From the NCBI RefSeq assembly GCF_001618425.1, contig NZ_BDCU01000050.1, positions 1 to 64,000 on the forward strand: 64,000 nucleotides of DNA, written 5' to 3'. Position numbers and translations under genes: made by a program. Shown here piece by piece: positions 42,342 through 51,198 of this stretch (positions are counted from its first letter, which is position 1; every line of letters starts with the position of its first letter). The DNA is from Nocardia fusca NBRC 14340 (lineage in GTDB: Bacteria; Actinomycetota; Actinomycetes; Mycobacteriales; Mycobacteriaceae). The notes under the pieces were generated by a model, which did not search any database, had not been told where the DNA came from, and was given only the letters and a program-made list of their open reading frames with translations.

Positions 42342-43211
42342 TCATCCCTGATCGTCCAGGACCTCCCGCAGCCTGCGTGCGAATTTCTCGGGCTCCCCGG
42401 CGTATCCGAATTCTCCATCGAGGAAGCCGCCGTGATGACTGGGGAACACGGTCACGCGCTGACCGAACAATTCGGCGGTGGCTGTCGCGGTGCGGCCGGT
42501 GAACGTATTCCCTGTTTCCGCTCCCACCGCGATGATGATGCGGGTCGGTGCGGTGGCTGCTGCGGTGGGGTCGACCCGATAGCTACTCACCGACCAGGAC
42601 CGATCCGACAGCAGCGGGTCGTCCCGAGAACCGTCGTCCTCGGTCGGCATGCCGAACAGGGCGGGGTCGGCGGCCGGTTGCGCGAAGTACTCCTCGGTGA
42701 ACTCGCCTCCCCAGGAAGTCATCGCGACGAAAGCCGCCATCCCGGCACCGAAACCCTTTGCCTCGTACGCGTCACGCACGGCCGCGCGAGCACGTTCGGC
42801 GGCCGCGGCATCGGGCAGCACCGGGATCAGCGGCGGCTCGTGCGCCACCAGCGTGATCACGTCGCCGGGGTGGGCCGCCACGAGCGCGAGTGCGGTCACC
42901 GCGCCGCCGCTGCTTGCGAACATCTCGACCGGACCGGCAACCAGCGCCTCGACAACGGCATGCACGTCCTCCGCTTGGACCTCCGGCACGTGATCGACGC
43001 GACCATCCTTACGAACGCTGCGGCCGATGCCCCGCGGGTCATAGGTGACGACGGTGCGGTCGGGGAAATGCGCGGCGAGCGCGCGGAATCCGGCGGCTTC
43101 CATAGGCTGGCCGATCATGAACAGTGGCGGCCGTCCTCCGGCGGTGGGCAGCGGGCCGTGCACGTCGTAGACGATATCGGCACCGGCGGTTTCGAGAATA
43201 TGCGTCGACAT
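42342..43211 (-). CDS. Alpha/beta hydrolase
   Basis: A 289-residue alpha/beta-hydrolase-fold protein. The oxyanion loop is near FMIGQPMEAAGF, the nucleophile elbow is FASSGGAVTALAL (serine near residue 101) and the late histidine is in VFPSHHGGFLDGE. VVTYDPRGIGRS is the usual strand before helix B. No strong ribosome site precedes the ATG. No signal peptide. It is likely an esterase or related enzyme of unknown substrate, next to a truncated AraC gene that may once have controlled it. Confidence 0.87.
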   Translation of the reverse strand: MSTHILETAGADIVYDVHGPLPTAGGRPPLFMIGQPMEAAGFRALAAHFPDRTVVTYDPRGIGRSVRKDGRVDHVPEVQAEDVHAVVEALVAGPVEMFASSGGAVTALALVAAHPGDVITLVAHEPPLIPVLPDAAAAERARAAVRDAYEAKGFGAGMAAFVAMTSWGGEFTEEYFAQPAADPALFGMPTEDDGSRDDPLLSDRSWSVSSYRVDPTAAATAPTRIIIAVGAETGNTFTGRTATATAELFGQRVTVFPSHHGGFLDGEFGYAGEPEKFARRLREVLDDQG

Positions 43212-43415
43212 ACCGGTGACGACGCCTTGCGGGTCGGGAATTCATCGCGTCACGAACCGGCCGGGCGGGTTCTCGGACCTGTCCGGTCCGCGATGGCCAC
43301 CCGAGCCTCGCAATGGACGCCGCACTGCCCTGGCCGAGCGGACTTTCCCAGCGGGCGGCTGCCGACGTGGTCTGCGAAAAGTTGGTGTGGCTTCCTGGGT
43401 GCCGAGTGTTCGGGT

Positions 43416-44081
43416 CTATTCTTCGGATTCCATGGCGCGTGTGACCGCGCGAGCCGCGAAGCCGGTCGAACGTCCCACGTCCTGATCCGGTGGTTGAGCT
43501 GGCGGGTTCTTTCGTCGGAATCGACCTGGTGGCTGGCCGAATTCGTTTTTGAACGCGTGGGCGAACGCGAATTCGGATGCATAACCCGAGTCTCGAGCGA
43601 TGACCGTCAGCGGGGTATCGGTGTCGCGCAGTTGCCGAGCCGCGAGGGTCATGCGCCACCAAGTGAGGTAGGCGATGGGTGGACGGCCGATGAGGTCGGT
43701 GAATCGGCGGGCGAGGCCGGCTCGCGAAATCCCCGCGTGCGACGCGAGTTCGGCGACTGTCCAGTCGTGCCCGGGCGAGCCGTGGATGGCCGAGAGCGCC
43801 GCGGCGACGGCTGGGTCGTGTAACGCGGCCGACCACCCGGTGCCGGTTTGGCGGTCGAGCCAGCCGCGCAGGATGTGTAGCAGTAGCGCGTCGAGCAGTG
43901 AACGGAGCATGGCATCGTGACCGGGCCGGTCGGCGGCGAGTTCGCTGTCCAGGAGATCGATGATCGCCCCGATCGGGGTGTGGCGAGTTTCCGGGGCGGG
44001 CAGATGGATGACCTCGGGCAGATCGGCGAGCATCGGATGTGCCCGGCTTCGATCGAGAAAGTAGGCACCGCACAGTGGCTT
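43416..44081 (-). pseudogene. AraC-family regulator truncated at its 5' end
   Basis: The last 220 or so codons are a good AraC protein: CGAYFLDRSRAHPMLADLPE, LRSLLDALLLHILRGWLDRQ, and the two helix-turn-helix units WTVAELASHAGISRAGLARR and LTVIARDSGYASEFAFAHAF. Relatives have a cupin domain of about 110 residues before CGAY, including a metal-type barrel. Here the open frame upstream of about 44081 is unrelated low-complexity sequence, which on the other strand encodes the end of a different gene. The regulator has therefore lost its ligand-binding half. Confidence 0.65.
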
Positions 44082-44084
44082 CCC

Positions 44085-44363
44085 GCAGGCCCGACCGAGC
44101 GAGACCGCGCCGGGCGGCAATTCACCTACCTGCTCGATGCCGTGGACCACCAGGGTCAGCAGACACGCGGAATCATCCGAGGCCGAGACACCTACGGAAC
44201 CACTGCCGCCGCCGTGGTCGAAGCAGCCCGGCGATTGGCGGCAAGCGACACTGCCGCCGGAGTACGCACCCCCGCGCAAGCATTCGATCCCGCCGACTTC
44301 CTCGAAGCTCTTTCCCGCCACGACCTCGCTTGGACCATCGAGGCGACTCCGACAGTGAAGTGA
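44085..44363 (+). pseudogene. C-terminal remnant of a saccharopine dehydrogenase-like protein
   Basis: The plus-strand frame ending at 44363 reads AGRQFTYLLDAVDHQG, GIIRGRDTYGTTAAAVVEAA, RRLAASDTAAGVRTPAQAFD and PADFLEALSRHDLAWTIE. This is the tail of the actinobacterial saccharopine dehydrogenase-like/NAD-binding family. Upstream the frame enters antisense AraC sequence, so the first 250 or more residues are gone. Its junction with the AraC remnant is at about 44081-44085. Confidence 0.6.
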
Positions 44364-44477
44364 CAAAGATGTCATGTCCTCAACGGCTCCCCTGGTCCGC
44401 ACAGTGGAACGCGAATCGGGGTTCCGCCCGCAGCGAGTTGCGGCGGCTGTAACGTCGATTGCGGCCGCCGCAGGCCC

Positions 44478-45194
44478 TCAGGCGAAGCCGCGGAACACAC
44501 CGTCCGGGTCGGCGGCGTCGGCGAAGTCCGCGAAGTCCGCGAAGTCCATATTGGCGATGGACAGATTGTTTTCGATGCCCCACATCTCCGACGGGAGGAT
44601 TCGGACGGTCCGGCCGCGTTCGTGACCGGTCTCCTCCGGGCCGGTGTCGACGGCGAGGATCGGATGTTCGGGGTCGGTGAGGGTGACGGTGTCGGCGAGG
44701 AAGGCAAAGTAGGTCGGCCGGTCGCCGATCTTGCCGAGCAGTGCATCGATCGACAAGCCGTCGTTCTCCGGGTTGTCGATGCAGGTCAGCGTGGCAACGA
44801 AGGCTGCATCCTCGCCCACGCCGGGCGCCATCGCCAATGCGGCCACGACCCGCCACGCCTCGTCGTCACCGAAGTCGGTCCGGATGAACGGCGACACATC
44901 GTCTTCGAGGTAGTCGTCCAGTCTGCGCCCGGTGCCCAGCGCTTCGGTGAGTTCGGCACCCGCCCGCACGGCCGCATCGGCCGGGACGTCTCCGCGGTCC
45001 TGTCCGGCACCGTCCGGCGAAACGATAGAGGCGATGATCCGTTCACAGTCGACCGGCGACAGTGGGATGTCGCTGCGGATCTCGAATGTCCAGGGACCGA
45101 GCGGCGCTCGGTGTGCTATCGGCGTTTGCCGCACCGCGGGTTCCGGCTCGGGTTCGCCGGTATCGGTATGCCACTGGCGCAGGGTGAACGACAT
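44478..45194 (-). CDS. DUF6924-type protein
   Basis: A 238-residue soluble protein. The C-terminal half (GDRPTYFAFLADTVTLTDPE, RTVRILPSEMWGIENNLSIA, then NMDFADFADFADAADPDGVF) is the DUF6924 pattern as I know it. The N-terminal 100 residues contain PWTFEIRSDIPLSPVDCERI. Function unknown; such proteins often occur near toxin-immunity loci. A tandem 9-bp repeat expands the FAD tripeptide near the end. The ATG at 45194 has no strong ribosome site. Confidence 0.75.
   Translation of the reverse strand: MSFTLRQWHTDTGEPEPEPAVRQTPIAHRAPLGPWTFEIRSDIPLSPVDCERIIASIVSPDGAGQDRGDVPADAAVRAGAELTEALGTGRRLDDYLEDDVSPFIRTDFGDDEAWRVVAALAMAPGVGEDAAFVATLTCIDNPENDGLSIDALLGKIGDRPTYFAFLADTVTLTDPEHPILAVDTGPEETGHERGRTVRILPSEMWGIENNLSIANMDFADFADFADAADPDGVFRGFA
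44521..44547. repeat. Three tandem copies of GCGAAGTCC
   Basis: Three perfect 9-bp units lie in the DUF6924 gene and encode FAD-FAD-FAD on the minus strand (DFADFADFAD). Copy number change would add or remove three residues without frameshift. Confidence 0.85.
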
Positions 45195-45357
45195 TCGGCG
45201 ATGGTAGGGCACCGTACCGACACCCGGCGTCTACTCCTGCGGTACCAGTGGTCCGACCATCCCGCCACGCCCGTGGCAGGGCATCCCGGTGGTGGACGAG
45301 CCGTGGCGGACGGTATACGGATCGCCCGTAGGTCGGCCCCGGGGCCGGACGCTGCAT

Positions 45358-45376
45358 TGACAGTCCAATCGGACTG
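45358..45376 (+). promoter_or_regulatory. TTGACA box overlapping palindrome CAGTCCAATCGGACTG
   Basis: TTGACA (45358-45363) is a consensus -35 box. It overlaps a 16-bp palindrome with 6-bp arms, CAGTCC and GGACTG, at 45361-45376, 45 nt before the crotonase ATG. The last gene of that operon encodes a TetR protein, so autoregulation at this site is likely. Confidence 0.6.
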
Positions 45377-45421
45377 TGAAAGCGTTCTCGGCACCGACGC
45401 CGCCGAGATTGGAATACCGAG

Positions 45422-46345
45422 ATGACCTTCGCCGGTAACACGGTCGACTACGCAGTACGCGACCATCGCGCCTACCTCACCCTGAACCGCCCGGAGCGGC
45501 TGAACGCGATCACCGGCGAGATGGCCCGCGAGATCGGCGAGGCCGTCGCCGCGGCGAATGCCGACGATTCCGTGCGTGTCATCGTGATCCAGGGAGCCGG
45601 GCGCGCCTTCTGCGCGGGCTACGATCTGAAGCTCTACGCCGAAGGCGGCGAAGAACATCAGGGTGCGGTCTGGGATCCGATCAAGGACTTCCGGATGATG
45701 AAGGCCAACACCGACCACTTCTTCTCGCTCTGGCGCTCGGCCAAGCCGACCGTCGCCAAGGTGCACGGTTACGCGGTGGCGGGCGGCAGCGATATCGCCC
45801 TCTCCTGCGATCTGGTCGTGATGGCCGAGGACGCCCGGATCGGGTACATGCCGGCCCGGGTGTGGGGCTGCCCCACGACAGCGATGTGGGTGTATCGCCT
45901 CGGTGCCGAACGCGCCAAACGTATGCTGCTCACCGGTGACACCATCGACGGGGTCCGAGCCCGGGAGTGGGGGCTGGTCATCGACGCGGTACCGGCGGCC
46001 GAACTCGACACCGCGGTCGAAGACCTCGTCGACCGGATGGCCGGGGTTCCGACCAATCAGCTGGTCATGCAGAAGATGATGATCAACCAGGCCTACGACA
46101 ACATGGGCCTGCAAACCACCCAGAACCTGGCCGTTCTCTTCGACGGCATCACCCGTCACTCCCCCGAAGGCCGCTGGTTCGTCGACTTCGCCCAGCAACA
46201 CGGCTTCGACGCCGCGGTCCAGTGGCGTGATACCGGTCGTTTCATCCCCGACGGTGGCGGCGAGATCCCGTCCGACGACGAAATCGCCCGCATGAAACGC
46301 GAACTCGACGAGAGAGCGGCCGCCACCGCGGAGCGCCGCCGATGA
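45422..46345 (+). CDS. Crotonase-family enoyl-CoA hydratase
   Basis: A 307-residue crotonase, first gene of a three-gene operon. The oxyanion-hole segments are GAGRAFCAGYDLKLYAE (about residues 59-75) and VHGYAVAGGSDIALSCDLVV. Relatives carry the long KDFRMMKANTDHFFSLWRSA insertion and a C-terminal charged tail, as here. The stop overlaps the CoA-ligase start (ATGA). It is separate from the large island and has its own operator. Confidence 0.9.
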   Translation: MTFAGNTVDYAVRDHRAYLTLNRPERLNAITGEMAREIGEAVAAANADDSVRVIVIQGAGRAFCAGYDLKLYAEGGEEHQGAVWDPIKDFRMMKANTDHFFSLWRSAKPTVAKVHGYAVAGGSDIALSCDLVVMAEDARIGYMPARVWGCPTTAMWVYRLGAERAKRMLLTGDTIDGVRAREWGLVIDAVPAAELDTAVEDLVDRMAGVPTNQLVMQKMMINQAYDNMGLQTTQNLAVLFDGITRHSPEGRWFVDFAQQHGFDAAVQWRDTGRFIPDGGGEIPSDDEIARMKRELDERAAATAERRR

Positions 46346-47949
46346 CCGCGCTCACCCGATCCGTATGGCCGATCGACACCAGCAGGCCCGTGCTCGAGCT
46401 GACCGTGGGCGAACTGCTCCAGCAGGCGGCCGCCGAGGCACCGGAACGGCTCGCGCTCGTCTCGGTCGCGCCCGACCGCAATGCCCGCACCTGGACTTAC
46501 GCACAGTTACGCGACGATGCCGAACATGCGGCAGCCTGGTTGCTCGACCGTTTCCAGCCCGGTGAACATATAGCGGTATGGGCACCGAATGTCCCCGAAT
46601 GGCTGGTACTCCAGTACGGCGCCGCCCTCGGCGGTCTGGTGCTCGTCACGACCAATCCCGCGCTGCGCGGCCCCGAACTCGAATACGCGCTCGACAGGTC
46701 ACACGCGGCCGGGGTCTTCTACACCGACCGCTTCCGCGGCACCGATATGGCCGCACTGATCCGCGCCGTGCTGCCCGCCGCGCCCGCGGTGCGGGAATCC
46801 GTCACCTTCGAGGGCTGGCTCGACGAAGTGCGCCGCACCGCGAAACGGTCGCAGTTACCGGTGGTCGATCCACTGTCGGCCACCCAGATCCAATTCACCT
46901 CCGGCACCACCGGTCGGGCGAAGCCGGCGGTCCTCGCACACCGGTCGATGGTGACCAACGCGGCCTTTGTCCGGGACCGCTGCGGCGCATCACCGGGAGC
47001 GACATTCGCCACGGCACTGCCGCTGTTCCACACCGCCGGCTGCGGTCTGGCCGCGCTGGGTTCGATGCACCAGCGGGCCACGCTCGTGCTCGCCGAGATC
47101 TTCGATCCCACAACTATGCTGACGGCGATCCAGGATCATCGCGCCGAGATCTACGGTGGCGTGCCCGCGATGCTGCACGCCTTGCTCGCACATCCCGGGC
47201 TGGCCGATTTCGATCTCGGTGCGCTGCGGGTCGTCATGTCCGGGGGCGATGCCGTCCCGCCGGCCCTGGTCGACAGCTGGGCGACGGTCTGCGGCGCCGC
47301 GACCAGCGCGGTCTACGGTCAGACCGAACTCGGGCCGGTCGTATGCCAGACGAGTCCGGCCGACAGCCGCGAGGACAACCGGTTCACGGCGGGGCGGCCC
47401 CTTCCCGGAGTGGAAGTATCCATCGTCGATCCCGGCACCGGTGTGGTGCAGCCCATCGGGGTCGAGGGCGAGATCTGCGCCCGTGGCTACCAGCAGATGA
47501 TCGGATACCTCGATATGCCCGCCGAGACCGCGCAGACGATCGATGCCGAGGGCCGGCTGCACACCGGCGATCTCGGGACAATGGACGCCCGCGGATACAT
47601 CCGGGTCACCGGGCGGCTCAAGGATATGATCATCCGCGGCGGGGAGAACATCTATCCCCGCGAGATCGAACAAGCCCTGGCCGCGCACCCAGCGATCGCC
47701 GACGCGGCCGTCCTCGGCCTGCCCGACGAAACCTGGGGCGAAAGCGTGGCCGCCGTGGTCCGGCCGGACCCTGCACAACCCACCCCCACACCTGCGGAAC
47801 TGCACGATTACCTGAGGGAACGGCTCGCCCCGCACAAGGCCCCCAAATCCTGGTACGTCGCCGAGAGCTTTCCCGTCAACGCGATGGGCAAACTCCAGAA
47901 ATTCCGGCTTCGCGACCAGATCGCCGACGGCCGGCTGGACACATTGTGA
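46342..47949 (+). CDS. AMP-forming acyl-CoA synthetase (FadD-like)
   Basis: A 535-residue ANL-family ligase. The ATP loop is QFTSGTTGRAKPAVLAH, followed by AVYGQTELGPVV, HTGDLGTMDARGYIRVTGRL, the hinge KDMIIRGGENIYPREIE and the catalytic lysine region FPVNAMGKLQKFRLRDQ. The family activates fatty or aromatic acids. With the upstream crotonase it would activate and hydrate one substrate class. The stop overlaps the TetR GTG by 4 nt. Confidence 0.92.
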   Translation: MTALTRSVWPIDTSRPVLELTVGELLQQAAAEAPERLALVSVAPDRNARTWTYAQLRDDAEHAAAWLLDRFQPGEHIAVWAPNVPEWLVLQYGAALGGLVLVTTNPALRGPELEYALDRSHAAGVFYTDRFRGTDMAALIRAVLPAAPAVRESVTFEGWLDEVRRTAKRSQLPVVDPLSATQIQFTSGTTGRAKPAVLAHRSMVTNAAFVRDRCGASPGATFATALPLFHTAGCGLAALGSMHQRATLVLAEIFDPTTMLTAIQDHRAEIYGGVPAMLHALLAHPGLADFDLGALRVVMSGGDAVPPALVDSWATVCGAATSAVYGQTELGPVVCQTSPADSREDNRFTAGRPLPGVEVSIVDPGTGVVQPIGVEGEICARGYQQMIGYLDMPAETAQTIDAEGRLHTGDLGTMDARGYIRVTGRLKDMIIRGGENIYPREIEQALAAHPAIADAAVLGLPDETWGESVAAVVRPDPAQPTPTPAELHDYLRERLAPHKAPKSWYVAESFPVNAMGKLQKFRLRDQIADGRLDTL

Positions 47950-48611
47950 ACCGGGATCCGGTCCGCGCCGAGCACGGTGGAGGTTCGGAGCGGCCGGCTT
48001 CCGCGCCACCGGCAGCGCGCGCGGCAATCCCGACCCGTAGGGAGCAGCATGCGAAAACCCATGCGGCACTGCTCGATGCCACGATCCGGTGTCTGGTGGA
48101 GCACGGCTACGCCGGGACGACCACGCAACGAATCCAGGAGGCGGCCGGAGTATCGCGGGGTGCGCTGCTCCATCATTTCCCCTCGAAATCGGAATTACTG
48201 GTCGCCGCGATCCACCACATCGCCGATATACGCCTGCGTCACCTAGGTGAAGTCGTCGCAGATCTCGGCAACGGCCCCGAGGCTTTGGCACAGCTGGTGC
48301 ACGCGATCCGGTCGGCGATGACCGGGCCGCCCTTTCAGGCCGCTCTCGAGCTGTGGGCCGCCTCCCGCACCGACACGCAACTGCGCGCGGCGTTACTACC
48401 GGCGGAGAAGCGGCTGGGGTCCGCACTCCGAGTGATTTTCCAGCAGCATGCGGGCATCGCCGATCCCGAAGCGGCCCGCACGGCCTTCGAATCACTCATG
48501 GCACTCGTGCGCGGACTCGAACTGACCCGCCTCATGCGCGCCGATCCGACCGTGGCCGACCGGATCGTCGACGACTGGCTGCACAGCGTGGACAGGTTGC
48601 GCGACAGCTGA
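47946..48611 (+). CDS. TetR-family regulator of the crotonase/ligase operon
   Basis: A 221-residue TetR protein with a 30-residue Ala/Pro-rich N-terminal tail. The helix-turn-helix is at about residues 36-82: THAALLDATIRCLVEHGYAG, TTTQRIQEAAGVSRGALLHH, then FPSKSELLVAAIHHI. It is translationally coupled to the ligase, and the palindrome at 45361 is its likely binding site. It does not resemble the regulator at 24454 outside the DNA-binding domain. Confidence 0.9.
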   Translation: MNRDPVRAEHGGGSERPASAPPAARAAIPTRREQHAKTHAALLDATIRCLVEHGYAGTTTQRIQEAAGVSRGALLHHFPSKSELLVAAIHHIADIRLRHLGEVVADLGNGPEALAQLVHAIRSAMTGPPFQAALELWAASRTDTQLRAALLPAEKRLGSALRVIFQQHAGIADPEAARTAFESLMALVRGLELTRLMRADPTVADRIVDDWLHSVDRLRDS

Positions 48612-48614
48612 CGG

Positions 48615-49859
48615 CTATACCGGCAACAGCGGGGGTGAGGGCGGAAAGACGACAGGTAGCGCGGTCAACGCCCGATGGAACGCACCGGTACGCCAGGTCA
48701 GCTCACCGGCCGGCACCCCCAGCCGGATCTCGGGCAGGCCGTCGAGCAGCTGGTCGATGGCATCCTGCGCGATCAGATAGGCCAGTGAACTCGCCGGACA
48801 GACGTGCGGCCCACCACCGAAGGCCAGATGCGCGCGGTTGCCCGCATGCTGGTTGCTCCCGATCACCGGATCGGTATTACATGCGGCCATACTGATGACG
48901 ACGGGCTGATGGGCAGGCAACCAGACATCGTCGATGAGGATCGGCTGCTTCGGGAACGTGAAGCAGAAATTCGCCATCGGCGGATCGTTGAACAGGACCT
49001 CGTCCAGCGCGTCCCGGGTGGACAGGCTGCCGTCGAGCGCCCGGCCCCCGAACTGCTCGTCGGTGAGCATCAGTCGCAGCGCGTTGACGATCAGATTCTG
49101 CAGCGGTTCGATACCGGCCCCGTAGAGCGTGCCCACCTGGTTCATGAGCTCGGGGTCGGTCAATGCGCTCGAATGCCGCATCATCCGCGTCGTCACATCA
49201 TCACCGGGTTCGGCGCGTTTGAGTTCGACCAGATCCGCCAGCGATTTCATCAGCACCTGTGCTCCCTCCTCCGCGCCGACGCCCTCGAACATCGCCGCCA
49301 TGCCTGTCGCGGCCCGCTGCGCGATCTCGGTGGGACAGCCCAACATCGCGTTCAGCACCGCGAAGGTGAGTGGAAACGCGTACTGCCGGATCAGATCAGC
49401 GGATCCGTCGCCGCAGAAGGAGTTGATCAGCGGAACAGCTATCTGCTCCACAGTCGCGTGCAGGCCGTACGGGTCGACCTCAGCCAGCCCCGCGACGATG
49501 GCCTGCCGGTACCGCGCGTGTGCGCGGCCGTCGTTACGCCGGGCGTTCGGCCGCCACTGCATGAGCGGCAGTACCGGGCAATCCGCGGGAATATCGCGCT
49601 GCCACGTACGCGGATCGGCCGGAAAATGGTCCGGATCGCCGAAGATACGCAGTGCGGTGTAATAGCCGATCACCAGCGTCGCGGGCACTCCCGGAGCTAC
49701 CTCCACCGGAACCAGCGACCCGTACTGTTCCCGCATCGCGCGATAGGTGCTGTGCGGATCGACCGCGAACTCCGGTACATACAGCGGGATTCGTGGGCCG
49801 TCGGTACCGGTCGGTGAGCTGTGCGGGGCTCGGGGCGATAGCTGGTCGGAATTCGTCAC
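48615..49859 (-). CDS. Cytochrome P450 with degenerate ExxR and I-helix motifs
   Basis: A 414-residue P450 from the GTG at 49859 (AGGA upstream); an upstream GTG at 49877 is possible. The haem loop is present as FGGGPHVCPAS, with the cysteine thiolate. The I-helix reads GAGIEPLQN, where the usual AGx[D/E]T threonine is proline. The K-helix ExxR is replaced by DEVLFNDPPMANF, with no arginine at the expected place. Streptomyces CYP157-type proteins also lack ExxR. The EVL-x-x-DPP-x-AN pattern belongs to that atypical actinobacterial group. Redox partners are not nearby. Confidence 0.87.
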   Translation of the reverse strand: MTNSDQLSPRAPHSSPTGTDGPRIPLYVPEFAVDPHSTYRAMREQYGSLVPVEVAPGVPATLVIGYYTALRIFGDPDHFPADPRTWQRDIPADCPVLPLMQWRPNARRNDGRAHARYRQAIVAGLAEVDPYGLHATVEQIAVPLINSFCGDGSADLIRQYAFPLTFAVLNAMLGCPTEIAQRAATGMAAMFEGVGAEEGAQVLMKSLADLVELKRAEPGDDVTTRMMRHSSALTDPELMNQVGTLYGAGIEPLQNLIVNALRLMLTDEQFGGRALDGSLSTRDALDEVLFNDPPMANFCFTFPKQPILIDDVWLPAHQPVVISMAACNTDPVIGSNQHAGNRAHLAFGGGPHVCPASSLAYLIAQDAIDQLLDGLPEIRLGVPAGELTWRTGAFHRALTALPVVFPPSPPLLPV

Positions 49860-50128
49860 CGGACGAATCCTAGGCACAATACCGGTGCGATATCGGCGAA
49901 CAGACGCAGTCGTTCCCGGCGGCCGGAGCCGCGATCGACGGCTAGGTTGCGCACCCCGGCGGCACGGCGCGTCCGTGCCTGGCGCCTGTCGCCCGTATGG
50001 CGGCGTGCCGGGCGATAGCGCAGTCGTGCAGGCCGTTCACAGTTCACGGTCGCCGGACCCGGCGAACCCTCCGGCTCAGAGTCCCGCCTCATTGCGCCCC
50101 TGCGTGGCAATCCCGTTACACACTGCGG

Positions 50129-50323
50129 CTACTTTTCGGCCGGCCGTGAGGGCAGCTGAGGCGCCGCCGGGCCGGGTCGCACGGCATCGAAAACCCCGGC
50201 CCGAGGCGATACGGCCGCCGGTGGCGCGAATCGGGCGGCGCGGGCATAGGGGATCCCGCGGAACGCGGTGACCGGGCCGGACCCGGTCCCCCGGACCTCG
50301 CCGCCGGTGGTGTCGACGATCAT
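50129..50323 (-). pseudogene. 5' fragment of a type-B carboxylesterase gene
   Basis: From the ATG at 50323 (overlapping the VOC stop, ATGA) the frame reads VDTTGGEVRGTGSGPVTAFR, GIPYARAARFAPP, then FDAVRPGPAAPQLPSR, and stops after 64 codons. This is the N-terminus of the carboxylesterase type B/para-nitrobenzyl esterase family, whose members have about 480-520 residues. The catalytic GESAG part is absent; the sequence down to the P450 gene (49860-50128) shows nothing convincing. Confidence 0.65.
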
Positions 50324-51198
50324 CGCCACGCGCTGAAGAACAGCCCGCAACCGCAGGCGTCGCGGCCGGAAACGAAGAATCCGCTGCCGGTGGTCCGCGT
50401 CTCGGTGCCCGCTTCCTCGACGAATGTGCGAGCCCGGCCGATATCGTCGACGACAACGGTCAGCGCCGCCAGATACGACGGCGCCGGCGCCGTCTCACCC
50501 GGCAGCACCTCCGGTGCGGCCGACGCGGACACGATCTCGAGGCGCGCGTTGCCGCGGGCCAGGACGGTCGCCGGGCCGGCGGTCTCCGGCGCGACGCCCA
50601 GAACGTGCTGATAGCGCCCTACGACGGCGTCGCGTTCGGCGTCGGCGGCGACGATCAGCATGGCACCCAACCCGAGGGCGCCGTTGGGATGGGTCAGGTA
50701 ACGCGGTTGCAGCACGTACTCACGGGTGAGGTGCTGGGCGACCCCGATATAGCCCACGACCGTCGACCGCGGGTCCAGATGGACCGACCGGGCCCGCAGC
50801 ACCGCCGGGCCGTCCTCGGTGTCGACCGGACGCTCGAGCTCCAGCACCCCGGAGGTACGCAGCCCGGCCGCCCCCAGTCGCGCGTCGGTGCCCTCCGCAT
50901 CCGCGGTCTCGAAGCTGAGGATCCGCAGGCCTTCGTGCTGCTCCACCATCTGCTTGGTATGCCACGGGTCGGGGGCGGAGTCGTCCACGATGCCCAGCAG
51001 CTCGATATACGAATCACCGAACAACGCGCACATATTGGCCGTACACCCCGCCGTCAACGGCGCCCCCGGACGTTCGGACAACATATGCCGCGACCGCGGG
51101 CTCAGGGCGAACCCGAACGACCGATACGTCGCCTCCATGGCGTCCAAATCGCGATTGACGATTCCGACGTGGTGGAAACCGTTGATGTCGTGTCCCAT
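50320..51198 (-). CDS. VOC/glyoxalase-like protein
   Basis: A 292-residue protein starting GFHHVGIVNRDLDAMEATYR, the standard first beta-strand-helix of the vicinal oxygen chelate fold. It matches the glyoxalase-like type with two unequal modules (YIELLGIVDD; second module near GLGAMLIVAADAERDAVVGR). A metal histidine is in HHVG and glutamates in YIELL. The open frame extends 100 codons further upstream but only through low-complexity sequence. The stop overlaps the truncated esterase gene. Function unknown. Confidence 0.82.
   Translation of the reverse strand: MGHDINGFHHVGIVNRDLDAMEATYRSFGFALSPRSRHMLSERPGAPLTAGCTANMCALFGDSYIELLGIVDDSAPDPWHTKQMVEQHEGLRILSFETADAEGTDARLGAAGLRTSGVLELERPVDTEDGPAVLRARSVHLDPRSTVVGYIGVAQHLTREYVLQPRYLTHPNGALGLGAMLIVAADAERDAVVGRYQHVLGVAPETAGPATVLARGNARLEIVSASAAPEVLPGETAPAPSYLAALTVVVDDIGRARTFVEEAGTETRTTGSGFFVSGRDACGCGLFFSAWR

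Noticed and set aside
45385..45392. GTTCTC half-site upstream of the crotonase operon
   Set aside because: There is no matching GAGAA arm at the right distance; the operon has a different palindrome.
46578..48611. A 677-codon frame merging into the TetR gene
   Set aside because: Its first two thirds are the ligase gene read in another frame, Arg-rich and without motifs. Only the part from 47946 is coding.
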